A stretch of DNA of 64,000 nucleotides from positions 91,062,215-91,126,214 of the forward strand of contig NC_133896.1 in assembly GCF_964199755.1 (NCBI RefSeq). Reading direction: 5' to 3'. Origin of the DNA: Larus michahellis (Eukaryota; Chordata; Aves; Charadriiformes; Laridae). The position numbers were made by a program, and so were the translations under genes. Below the pieces are notes generated by a model. That model had not been told where the DNA came from, made no database searches, and was given only the letters and a program-made list of their open reading frames with translations. Of the stretch, positions 1-10,400 are shown one piece after another; within the stretch, counting starts at the first letter, position 1, and every line of letters starts with the position of its first letter.

Positions 1-235
1 TACCAAGTAACTAGCACCTGGATCCCTTGACCTCTCCCAGCCGCTGGTGCCTGGGCATGTGAGCTCCCGAGACTCAGAGTCCCACCCGAGTTGGTAGCAC
101 TTGAAGAGTTCTGTCCACTCCAGTCTCTCCAGTTGCTGGCACCACAGATGCACAGACCCCTCTGACACATGGTCCAGCTCTGGTTGCTGGCACTTAGACC
201 TCCATACACACACACACAAAATGGAGAGCCCCCTT
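1..235. repeat. Degenerate short tandem-like repeat
   Basis: Variants of a GTTGCTGGCAC-like phrase (GCTGGTGCCTGGGC, GTTGGTAGCACTT, GTTGCTGGCACC, GTTGCTGGCACTT) recur at roughly 50-base spacing, followed by a short CA run near 205-220. It looks like the decayed end of a tandem or dispersed repeat cut by the window edge. The family is not recognised and no gene was seen here. Confidence 0.35.
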
Positions 236-239
236 CATC

Positions 240-690
240 AGGAAAGCAGTTAGAAGTGGAATTTACTAAGCAAACTCTTATATTTGAGAAGTCGTGGCAG
301 TCCAGTGAAGTTCCCGCTGACTGGAAAAGGGGAAACATAACCCCCATTTTTAAAAGGGGAAAAAGGAAGACCCAGGGAACTACAGGTGAGTCAGTCTCAC
401 CTCTGTGCCCAGCAAGATCATGGAGCAGATCCTCCTGGAAACTATGCTAAGGGACATGGAAAATAAGGAGGTGATGGGCGACAGCCAACAGGGCTTCACT
501 AAAGGCAAATCGTGCCTGACAAATTTGGTGGCCTTCTACAATGGGGGGTTCCAGAGTTGGTGGAGAGAGGAAGAGCAACTGACATCATCTACCTGGACTT
601 GTGCAAAGCATTTGACACTGTCCTGCCTGACATCCTTGTCTCTAAATTGGAGACACATGGTTTTGGCAGAGGGACCACTCCGAGGGTAAG
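240..690 (+). mobile_element. CR1 LINE fragment, reverse-transcriptase part, broken
   Basis: Pieces of a CR1-type non-LTR reverse transcriptase are spread over at least two frames: a stretch around 290-360 (WQSSEVPADWKRGNITPIFK), then [14 protein letters not shown] near 488-525, then [13 protein letters not shown] near 585-620. The frame changes and internal stops show it is dead. The 5' end and the 3' UTR are missing here. It ends close to 690, before the exons of the next gene. Confidence 0.8.
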
Positions 691-877
691 GTTTACTTGC
701 CACCAGCCCCTTTTATCCCGTTATCATTCCATTTTCTCATGTTTCTTCCTCCCCAAACTATGTTGATCCCTCCTTTTCTGTGCTTTTGTTTCCTTCTCGA
801 AGCAGCCCATAGTAAGTTGTCTATAATCCCAAGATGCTCTTCCCCTTTATCTCATAATAAGTCTCCTACCTTTGCAG

Positions 878-893
878 GCAACAACACGCCCCA
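878..893 (+). CDS. Penultimate micro-exon of unidentified gene (candidate)
   Basis: A pyrimidine-rich acceptor (CCTACCTTTGCAG) and a strong donor (GTAAGTA at 894) flank 16 bases. Read in phase 0, they leave one base that joins in frame to the last exon at 1337. Sixteen bases is very short, so the exon could be longer at its 5' side or could be chance. The phase agreement with the next exon is the main support. Confidence 0.35.
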
Positions 894-1336
894 GTAAGTA
901 AGGTGTGTTACATCTTCTTAATGGGTTTCGAACAAAGACAATGGGCTGAGCTCCTATGAGGAGCCACATCAGGGCACACTTGTGGGATGGACAAGGACCG
1001 ATCTACTAAATTTGCAACGTGTCAGATAACGCTTGAGGCAGTAGAATGGAGTTGGGCTATCTAGGGATTTTGAAGAATTGCCTTTATTAGAAGTGTTTCC
1101 AGTTAGAACAGTAACTCGTTTTCTGGGAAGAGTAAGCCTGATCCTTGCATATGTGTACGTATAGCAGGAGGCTGGATGAGACAAGCATTTCTCAGGGCTT
1201 TCACAGCGATGCATATCTATGGTTCTCATCTCTGGAGAAGACAACGGACAGGCCATGCTGCCAAGTGCACAACTATATAAAGGTAATACCTGCAGGATAT
1301 ACGTTTATCTGAGTGTTCTTCCCTTCATGTTTTCAG

Positions 1337-1443
1337 ACCGGAGTCCTAATGTGTCAGGAAACAGGACCTCTGAGTCAGAGAGACATTCATCCCCTGCTCT
1401 TGAAGATACAAGCTATGATGACATTGAAGAGCTGGGACGCTGA
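1337..1443 (+). CDS. Last exon of unidentified gene, acidic C-terminal tail
   Basis: The exon follows a good acceptor (CATGTTTTCAG) and stays open for 34 codons to TGA at 1441-1443. The tail is polar and Ser/Glu-rich and ends EDTSYDDIEELGR, with no membrane segment. YDDI fits the YxxPhi sorting signal, and an acidic tail with YDD is known in group-B scavenger-receptor (CD163/WC1-type) cytoplasmic tails, so the end of a membrane receptor is one reading. That identity is a guess from a very short stretch. The rest of the gene lies left of the window or was not found. Poly(A) signals lie 460-680 bases downstream. Confidence 0.5.
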
Positions 1444-1904
1444 CAGATACTGCTGAGCTGTACTGACCCTTTTTGGAAATACACCTCTGTTCACAAAATG
1501 CTAATTGGGTACTAGCAGAACACGAACAACCTGCATTTAGGATTAGTTTACCTAAGTTTTGTTTATTTTCAGCATGACTGTTAAGAAAATCTTTCTAATT
1601 TCCCTCTTAGTTTCTTGTTGCCAAGACCGTGTGAACACTTTTGCTTTTTATTTATGAATATTTTCATTGCAATTTTTTTTTCTGCTGAGTTAATTTTTCA
1701 AGTTATGATCTTTTCTTATTAGAAACTGTTTAAAGATCTCTCAAATTTATGCTTCTCCTTCCAGATACACAAGGCAGCTTTCTGGAGATTATTAGGAATG
1801 GAGACTGAACTGCAAGAAAACAATCATTACGTCTTTTGGACGTAATTATTATATCATTTCATCTTTTGGATATTCTTGCTTGTCACACAGAATGTGAGGA
1901 CTAG

Positions 1905-1910
1905 AATAAA
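1905..1910 (+). terminator. Candidate poly(A) signal AATAAA
   Basis: AATAAA lies about 460 bases after the stop codon at 1441-1443, and a second AATAAA lies at 2116-2121. Either could end the transcript of the upstream gene. The sequence from 1444 to this point is AT-rich and has no exon-like signal, as expected for a 3' UTR. Confidence 0.4.
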
Positions 1911-2121
1911 TTTTCTAGATAGTGCTTTGTGAGACGAGAAACTCAGCAAGAGGTTATTCTTGTCCTCACTTTACATGCATGTCCGTCATTTGAATTTTGT
2001 ACCAGTGAATCACACATTTGATTGGAGGGAAAAGCTGTTCTCTTTTCTGCCTCTATACCGTCATGACTTATTATCTCCCACAGTCATACCAGTTATACAG
2101 TAAGAGTATACAAGTAATAAA

Positions 2122-3304
2122 TTAGAGGACAAAGAGTGGGTTTTGCTTCCTTCTTTCTGTCTGCACTTTATTTTTTTACCTTACTATGAGTGTTGCCAGA
2201 TGTAATGTTCAGATGGACAGCACTAAGTAACGCATGGTTTGGGTAACCTTAGACAGCTAAGTCAAACACCTTAAACACAAAGAGGAACGACATGTGCTCC
2301 ACTCCAAGGCAGCCAATCTGACTCTCTCAGCCAATCTCTCCCTCTCTTTATATAAATAAGCATAATATGTAATATAAGCAGTAATTCTGAGCTAGTCTGG
2401 CTTCTCCAAGGGAAAATTGAACTTCTTGATTGTTTATACTATCAGTGAATGAAGAATTGAAATCAAAAAAGTGAACTGGATTCAATTTGTAGAAGCACTC
2501 AAAATCATTTAGAAAACACGTATTGATTATAGCTGTTAATGACGTCAGCCCATCCTTACGATGTCATTTCAGAACTACCTGTGAAACAGCGCATCTTCTT
2601 TCCAAGGGTAGATCTGTAATGACCAATCAATATAGTTTCATAGATTAAACCTGTTAATTATAAAGACAAACAGTTCTATTATAATGAACGTCTTATTTTT
2701 CTAAGGCATAAAAGTTTGTAAGAAACCATGGTTCTATGCTGGAAACTGTTATAATCTCTACATTTAAAATCTATTGTCTGAAGTTAGACACATTAATGTT
2801 TTAACTTATTGAAGAGGAACAGGCCCATTTTCAGAGCTTTTGAGCACTTAGAAACCTATAAAACCCAGTGGGAGATGCTCATCCAAGAGCTGAATTTAGC
2901 CCAGCATATTCAATATTATTAATTGATATAAGGGAGGAAGAAAAGACCAAAAAGCCGAGTCTGTAGATGGTACCTCAGTTACTCCAAAGAGCAAATACTC
3001 AATGGTGGAAGAAGGTGGTGGGGAAACATACTGCACTTCCAGATCAGGGAGCATAAGAGATGAAATCCACTTCTCTAAGGCCAGATTGTGACTGTCTCTG
3101 AGGATGAGGAGTCACCTGAAAAAAGAGAGGATGGAATTAGCACAGGCTGTGTGCTTTTGGAAGAGCCGGCTTTGTTCTGTTGCTCACGTACATAAGCCAC
3201 ACCTAAAATAGTGAAATGAATTTACTGAGCATATCAAAAACGAGATGGTGTGCCCTAGTTTGTTGTGACCCAAACCCCAACATGGTGGCAAAATTTTATC
3301 TTGC
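2122..3304. other. Intergenic, no gene seen
   Basis: AT-rich unique sequence between the 3' end of the upstream gene and a CR1 copy. No recognisable coding block, RNA gene or repeat was found on either strand. Confidence 0.5.
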
Positions 3305-3706
3305 TACTATGAGGACAGGCTGAGAGAGTTAGGGCTGTTCAGCCTGGAGAAGAGAAGGCTCCAGGGAGACCTTATAGAGGCCTTCCAGTACCTGAAGGGG
3401 GCCTACAAGAAAGCTGGAGAGGGGCTTTTTACAAGGGCACGTAGTGATAGGATGAGGGGTAATGGCTTCAAACTGGAAGAGGTTAGACTTAGATTAGATA
3501 TCAGGAAAAAAATTTTCACGAGGGTGGTGAGGCACTGGAACAGGTTGCCCAGGGAAGCTGTGGATGCCCCATCCCTGGAAGTGTTCAAGGCCAGGCTGGA
3601 TGGGGCTTTGGGCAGCCTGGTCTAGTGGGAGGTGTCCCTGCCCATGGCAGGGGGGGTGGAACTAGATGATCTTTAAGGTGCTTTCATTCTACGATTCTAC
3701 TTCCCA
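3305..3706 (+). mobile_element. CR1 LINE 3' end
   Basis: It has the typical CR1 3' segment: GACAGGCTGAGAGAGTTAGG at the start, the C-terminal reverse-transcriptase coding tail (RLDIRKK- and [17 protein letters not shown] blocks, decayed), and the terminal GATGATCTTTAAGGTGC...TTCTACGATTCTAC tail. It is 5'-truncated, as most CR1 copies are. Confidence 0.9.
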
Positions 3707-4013
3707 CGTGATTCAATGGGATATTGGAATATACTTGCCAAGACTTTTAAATATCAGAAAGGAGACAGAATGAGACTTACAGATTATTTGACTAGTGTAA
3801 CACAATACAATACCCGAAAAAAAGGATAATAAAAAAAAAAAGGAAAAATAGTAATTGCTTCCTGTGCTTTAGATTGTTGCGTAAGAAAATACTTAAAAAT
3901 GTCAGCGTACTTAGAAAGAATGGTTCACAACTATGAATTTTCCAGCTAGCAAGAACTTCAACTTGTTACCCCAACTGATTCGGTTTTGGGGGGGAATTTT
4001 TTTGCCTTTTTTC

Positions 4014-4028
4014 TTTTTTTTTTTTTTT
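4014..4028. repeat. Poly-T run (poly-A on minus strand)
   Basis: A 15-base T run lies six bases left of the GC-rich duplicated block at 4035. On the minus strand it reads as a poly-A tail directly after the block, which bears on how the duplicate arose. Confidence 0.9.
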
Positions 4029-4034
4029 AATTTT

Positions 4035-4258
4035 ACATACAGGCTCCAGCAGGGAAGGCGCGCTCCCGGGAAAACATGCTGGGCTGCTCCGCTGAGTCAG
4101 CGCCCGGCTTCCCTTCCTCGGGAGCCTCCTCTCCTCCCGCCTCGCCATGGAGAAGGGCACAGGCTCCCCCCGGGCTCCCGCCCTCACCCCTCCTCCCGCT
4201 CCCGGGCCGGCCTTCAAAGGAGAGACGGCAAAGGGCACCTCACAGACGGGACCGGGCC
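4035..4258. repeat. Duplicated GC-rich block, copy 1 (GSTK1 promoter side)
   Basis: This block matches 59873-60122 in the same orientation. By eye there are about six substitutions, plus two gaps: 7 bases beside the GTATGT end and 18 bases in the middle that are absent here. On the minus strand it reads ATG at 4148, 36 open codons (MARREERRLPRKGS...) and then GTATGT at 4040-4035, the counterpart of the presumed RAP1GAP-type first exon and its splice donor. Similarity ends at 4258, before the GSTK1 start codon. It now forms the upstream part of the GSTK1 CpG island. Confidence 0.9.
4091..4101. promoter_or_regulatory. T-MARE / antioxidant-response-like palindrome
   Basis: GCTGAGTCAGC is a perfect palindrome matching the core of the T-MARE consensus (TGCTGAGTCAGCA). 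It contains the AP-1 site TGAGTCA and the NRF2-small Maf type TGAnnnnGC on both strands. It lies about 320 bases upstream of the GSTK1 ATG. NRF2/Maf control is common for glutathione transferases, which fits but is not shown. Confidence 0.55.
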
Positions 4259-4414
4259 TCGGACAGAAAGAACCAGATAGGCGGAAGGAGGAGCGCGGCC
4301 TAAGGGATCCGAAGGCCGCCCCGCCTCCGCCACCGCCCGCCCCGGGGGAGGTGGTGGTGCCGCGGGGGCGCGCTGGGTAGAGGCGGCAGCGGCGGAGGTC
4401 GGGACGAGGCCGAG

Positions 4415-4480
4415 ATGGGGCGGACGCTGGTGGAGCTCTTTTACGATGTGGTGTCCCCTTACTCGTGGCTGGGGTTCGAG
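4415..4480 (+). CDS. GSTK1: GSTK1 exon 1
   Basis: Codons 1-22, ending in phase 0 at donor GTGAGG. It holds the SPYSW active-site motif; Ser14 is the expected nucleophile-activating residue that contacts the glutathione thiol. Confidence 0.96.
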
Positions 4481-7400
4481 GTGAGGGCGGCCGGAGGGAG
4501 GCCCTTCTCGGGGCGCTCCGCCGTTCTCCTGCCGGGGCCGGGCCCGGGCCCGGGCCCGGGCGGTCGCTCTGCCGCTGCCTCGGCCTCGGTCTCCTTCAGC
4601 AGGCGGCTGAAGGGCGGCTCGCCCGGACGACTGGCGAGGCCTTTCCCGCCCCGCTGCCGGCGGCGCCCTCCCCGCCAGCAGTTTCGGTGTTAGTTTTACC
4701 TCACTTTTGAGGGGCATTTCGCTATTCCGGTTTCTTCATGGGGTTGTTGAAAACCAGGGGCGCCCGGGGAGGCGTGTCTTCAGCCAAATGGCAGCGGTGG
4801 CCGGCGCTTCTTTGCTGAACGTTGTGCTTTCGGGATAGTTAGGATGTTTAACACATGCGGGTGTGCACTCATAAGCGGGATCTTATCCTTATTTACCGCT
4901 GCTTACACTTGTGCAGTCGTAATACAAATGTGGTCCTTTCAGTTTTTGTGAGATGGGAGTTCTCGGGCAGCCTCCAAAAAAGGATTTTATCCCCATCACT
5001 AATGTAATAGAAAAGCATTTATCTGCAGTGTCTATTAGCGTTATTTCCTAGCTGCACGCAGCTCTTACAGACATCTCCTCTGACTGTCTGTCCGTCACTG
5101 CTTTTTTTATGTTGCAGGTGCTCTGCCGGTACCAGCACATCTGGAATATTGATCTGCGCTTGCGTCCGGCTTTCCTTGGCGGCATAATGCAAGCAACTGG
5201 TAGGCAATACGGGGAGATTAGCTCTGTGGGGAAGTGCCTTCACTAGTAGGACACTGGGGGGAAAGCTCTTAGTGAGTGCAGAGCCCGCTTTAAACTAAGT
5301 TTTGGCACCAATAATAGATCAATTATAAGGTTGTGGAGCTCAGTAGTGACTGAGAAAGCAGCCACGAGGAATTTCACGCAGCACAGACAGTCTATGCCAA
5401 AGTTCATCATCCCTAGAAGTATTTAAGAAAAGTGTAGATTTGGCACTTCAGGGCATGCTCTAGTGGCAGAGATTGTAGGGGTTTTTTGGGTGTGTATGGT
5501 TGGACTCAATGATCTCAAAGGTCCTTTCCAACCATGAAGATTCCATGATTTTATGATGCTAAAACAGGATAATAATAATTTCATATGGAATGTTTTCCTA
5601 CAAGTTTCCTGTTGAGTTTAAGCCAGAATTAATTTGTGGAACGCTTGCAGGTTGTAATATGCATGAAGGATCCAAGTATGCCATAAAATAGAACTTGTGG
5701 CCTTATTAGAACAAGTTAATCACTGACATTTATAAATCATGAAATTAACAAGTCTCTACATTTGTTTACCCATGCATTAGTAGTTGTTTAGCTTAAAAGT
5801 CATCAGTCTGAATCAATATAAATCCCTGCTAGGACATATGTGCCTTGGTTTAAAACTTACTCTGCTAACTTAAAGAGTTGATCTGTGCAAAACCAAAATA
5901 AACCATGTTTAAATCCTAGCATTATCTTTGGAAAAGCTGTGTATGTTTCTGTAAGCCGGTATGAAATCATACTTTGCCTTAGCCATGAGGTCTAATTTGT
6001 CCAGTTTTGTTTTGTCTGGTGTTATTATAATATAGTTGACAATCTAAACAGAACTTTTTCTGAAAGGTAACAAGCCCCCAGCAATGTTGCCAAAGCGTGG
6101 AGAGTACATGCTGAAGGATATACAAAGGATGGCAAAATACTACCAAGTGCCTGTAAAAATTTCAGAAGGTGACTTCCAACGTATCTTTGGTACAAGTAAG
6201 TAAGAGACTTAGCTTAGCTGCTGTCTTTCAACTTCAGCATTTCTGGTTCAAGTCCTGCGTAACAGTAAAGGTGAAGATGGATTTCCTGTCCACAGCCTCT
6301 CGCTGTATCTGTGAGCAATATGAAGTACGTGCATTTTTAACCATAAAAGGAACTTCTGGAGAAACATCCTTGTGAATGGTACTAGCATGGAAGATACTGT
6401 GAGTCAACATAAGCTTTACTAGTAGTTTGGGGACTGTTACAGAGAAGATCATACTGTTCTTAGGTAGCGGTTGTGCAGGCAGTATATGTTACTGATCCTG
6501 TGCCTCGTCTCAGTATATTTCTCTGTCTTCTCACTAATCCCAGGCACTCTTGGGGCCATGCGCTTTATCACAGCCATGGATATGACACAACCAGGATACT
6601 TGGAACCCTTATCTAGAGAGTTCTGGATACGTTTTTGGTCACAGGTCAGTATTTTATGAAGTCGACTTCCTGATCCTTTCTCTGTCACCCTTCCTGCCCC
6701 ACTTCGCCCAAATGTGGAAATCGAGCATGAGAAAGGAAATGTCTTTTAATGAAGAGTCATAGCAGAAAACTTAAGGTCTTAGAGGTTCAGGAGCCATTAC
6801 AAGAAAAGAACTACCTTGTAGTCAGCTTAATTTGCCTTTTTTTAGGTGTGTATGATGAATCCTGTGGGCTGAGTGGATCAGTAGTTTGTATCAGAAATCA
6901 ATACATTCCCAGATTAGGTGACTTACAACTTTTTCTGAGGAAATTTCTCCAGCAACTAGTATTGGTTTTATGTATATTTTCTTAGAAAACTGCTGAGCTT
7001 TTGTTCTTAGGTACTGAATTATTTATTTTATTCTTTTACCAGTGTGAAGATATCAGTCAGCCGGAGAATATATTGGCTGTAAGTGTCTCTTTTTTTGTTG
7101 GTGCTTCTGTGTTTCTGATAGTGATTCTTATTGATGGCTTGGATCAGTAATAAAAATGAAGACAGCTTAATCAAATGATAATTTGGAGCTTTGAAAAATT
7201 TCAGCTAGAAAAAAGTGGATTTCATTTCCCTAGCAGCTCTGTTTGGAATGATTTTTATTTTATTATATTTTTTGTTATGCTTTGAATGACACTCGGAAAA
7301 AGAATCTCCTTTTTTGTTAATGCATCTGACAAGATACCCACAGTGGACAATGCATTATCTGTTAACAAAACAGTAGTGAAAATATGAACAGTGTCTCCAG

Positions 7401-10400
7401 AATGCATTGAGGTTTTGCTGCTATATGGAATCTTCAGGTGAAATGCAACACTTTGGAGCCAGGCTTTACTATTAAGTTCAGTGTTGTATTGCCCTTTTAC
7501 ATGCTTAGAAATTGTATCATAAATATGTGCAGAAAGCCCTTATGTAGTCTCTGAATACATCATTATTTAAATAAAGATAAAGCAAGGACATGCATAACTT
7601 CAGAGAAACAAACTTCATACTCAGAAAGATCTCTGTGTAATTTAGTTACTGTTTGGCGGCCGGTGAGTATGCCTCTGTCTTCCGCAAGGCAGAGAGGTAG
7701 GCATCTCCTTGTTTGCTTCTGTCTCCCTTCATTCACCCCTGCTGCAAGTACTAGACTTACCTCTCTTCTGAAGATATGCCATCCAAAGGTGGGTGAGGGG
7801 TCCCAGCCTTTTCATCTGAGTCTTTATAGGTGAATTTATTTTACACATCAATTAGAAAAATGGACTGCTGTTTACTTGATAGAGTTCCTTAGTATTTTTT
7901 TTTACTTCTTTTTTGTTTTAGTCAGCAGTAACTTCACTTAAATTACTATAGAAGCAATGTATAGTCTTTGAATCCTGCCCCAGTCCGCTTAAGTTACCCC
8001 ATCTGCCCTAACCTGGTGAGGACCAGATACTACGTCTCTGTGTAAATATTGCAGTCTAAACACTGTGGCTGCCAAGCACACACAGCATTTTGTTCTACTC
8101 CAGTGCTACACTTATCTCCTGTTGAAGCAGAGTCAAAAAGAGCTCCTAAGCTCCCTGATCTGGGAGTAGGAGAAGGTACAATAAAATGTGGATAATAAAT
8201 GAGAAAGTGATTGAGGGAGAGAAAGAAAAAATCATTAACACCTGCATGTGCAGGATTACTGGCCCATGTGCAATACTGTAAGCATTTTTTAATTCTTTTG
8301 TGAAATACTTTATTAAAATAGGTACTTGTAACTGCGATGTTAACTGATAAACTTTGGACCTTTAGCTTTGGCCGCTGTCTCGTTCCTGTGTGGCAGAGGC
8401 ACAGAGGAGGCTAAAAGGAAACAGCAGTTAAGACTGGGAACTGTTAACACCTGTGAGAGTTAACAGTCTCTTTCGTGCAGCACCACTTACAGATCCTGCG
8501 TGACCACATTTGTTACACAAACTGTTTTTGTCTTAGCAGGCTTGTACTGTAAGATTTTCTTTTTCAGAACATTATTTTTTGGGGGGTAAGTTATTTGGTA
8601 AGTCATCGGATCAGAGGTTACACTTAGTATTTATCTTTTTTTTTTCTTTTTTTTTTTTCTGTTTAGGAACTCCTGAAAAAAAGTGCAGATTTGGGGCTTA
8701 GAAGTTTAAAATATCCCTTCTACTTTGTATCTGAAAGTTGATAAATGATGAACGGGTGGGGAATACAGCAAGACAGTGCTTCAACAGTACTCTGTAATTT
8801 TTTTGGTAATAGACCTTGGGTGATAAAACTGAAGATTAAATTAACTAGACCATAGTAGGAATGAGAATGTTTAGTATTTATATCATATTTATGTTCATGT
8901 ACTGAACATATCATGTTCAGTATTTATATCATCTTTTCTCAGGTTGCCAGACAGGCTGGGCTATCATCAGAGCTCACCCAGAAGCTACTTGAAATGATTT
9001 CATCCCCTGCAGTGAAGAACCGACTGAGAGAGACAACAGAGGAAGCAATAAAACATGGGGTGAGAACCTTCCAATGCCATTTGGCATCACAGCTATGCAT
9101 TCCTTCCCTATTGAGAATACTGGGAAGCAAGGAACAATGAAGGTGATGAGTAGAAAGCACCATATAGACCATATAAAGCACTACAGGTCGGTTTTGCTTT
9201 TTGAACATGTGCAAGCTAACTCACTGTTGTCGGTAGTTTGTCATCTGGGAAACCAAGGTTGACCCATTCAGCTCACTCCATCGGGACAGCAAGAATGGGG
9301 AGCTACAGGACCAGTACTAAGAGATACCATTTGTCGCTACTTGACATAAAACTCTGGATTTATCAGGTTGCTTTTTTTGCACCTTCAAAAGGGGCACACA
9401 AGCTCTGGAGAGTCCCCTACTTTCTGATGGCTACGTTAGACTCATCTTAAGAATGAAGAAGGTGAAAAGAAGGGCAGGAAAAAAAGTCAAAGCTTTTGCT
9501 TTTTATTCCTGAAGATTGATCATGTGTCTGCAAAAGTTTCTCTCATTGTAACATTCTCTGTTTCATCTCCACGGTGTCAATAGGCATTTGGGATGCCTGC
9601 TGTTGTGGCACATTTTAACGGAGAACCTCATCTCTTTTTTGGCTCTGATCGTTTAGAGCTGCTAGGCAGTGTTATAGGTGAGTGTACCTTATAACTTCAC
9701 TTTTGATTTCATGCTTTCACCCTCTTCTAATGCAGTGTGCAATAAGCTAAATAAAACGCTCTTAAGGTCTTTCAAATATTAAATAATATTGGTATCCTTC
9801 TCATGGGATGAAACTGCTGATTGGAACATACAGTTCAAGTGGCCAGAGATGTAGTCCTTTTCCAAACAAGAAGTAACTCGAGTTCTGCATCCTCTCTTTG
9901 TATGTTTCAGGGCTTTGTGCTTCACGTGCCATACTCAAATTATTATTGAAACTCTTTAGTTTTCAAAATGTTCATATTTAACTTTTTGATACCGGGCATT
10001 AGATCTTGACTAGGATTAAGACTATGGCTGATACTGCTTTTATTTTGTTTGTAGCTTTAACATTTTAATTTTACATCTGTTCCTTCTTAATATAAGGCAC
10101 GTTATCACAGCTTCCCAATACATAATTTGTAATTACTTAACTACACAACTTTTAAACAGAAATACATATATTGACCATCTTTCTTTTCATTTTTCTGTTA
10201 ATAGAATACGAACTTCAAATTTTTGAAGAGAATTGGAATAGGTTGTGATAACTAATAAAACTCAGACACCTGCTTTTGCATGAGTTAGAGGGCATTTGAC
10301 TAGAATTTGTCACTGGAAAGAGTTACGCACATACTTATCCCTTATACATTTGTTGAAAAATTTCAGCAGCAAATCTTAATGTAAATTAAAATTAGTTTTA

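Larger units (their letters stand above)
4035..4760 (+). promoter_or_regulatory. CpG island / GSTK1 promoter
   Basis: Base composition switches sharply from AT-rich to strongly GC- and CpG-rich at 4035 and back near 4760. The island covers the upstream region, exon 1 and the start of intron 1, including a GGGCCC-type repeat near 4537-4562. No TATA box stands out, so a TATA-less CpG promoter for GSTK1 is likely. It may also fire leftward because the upstream part duplicates another gene's first exon. Confidence 0.75.
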
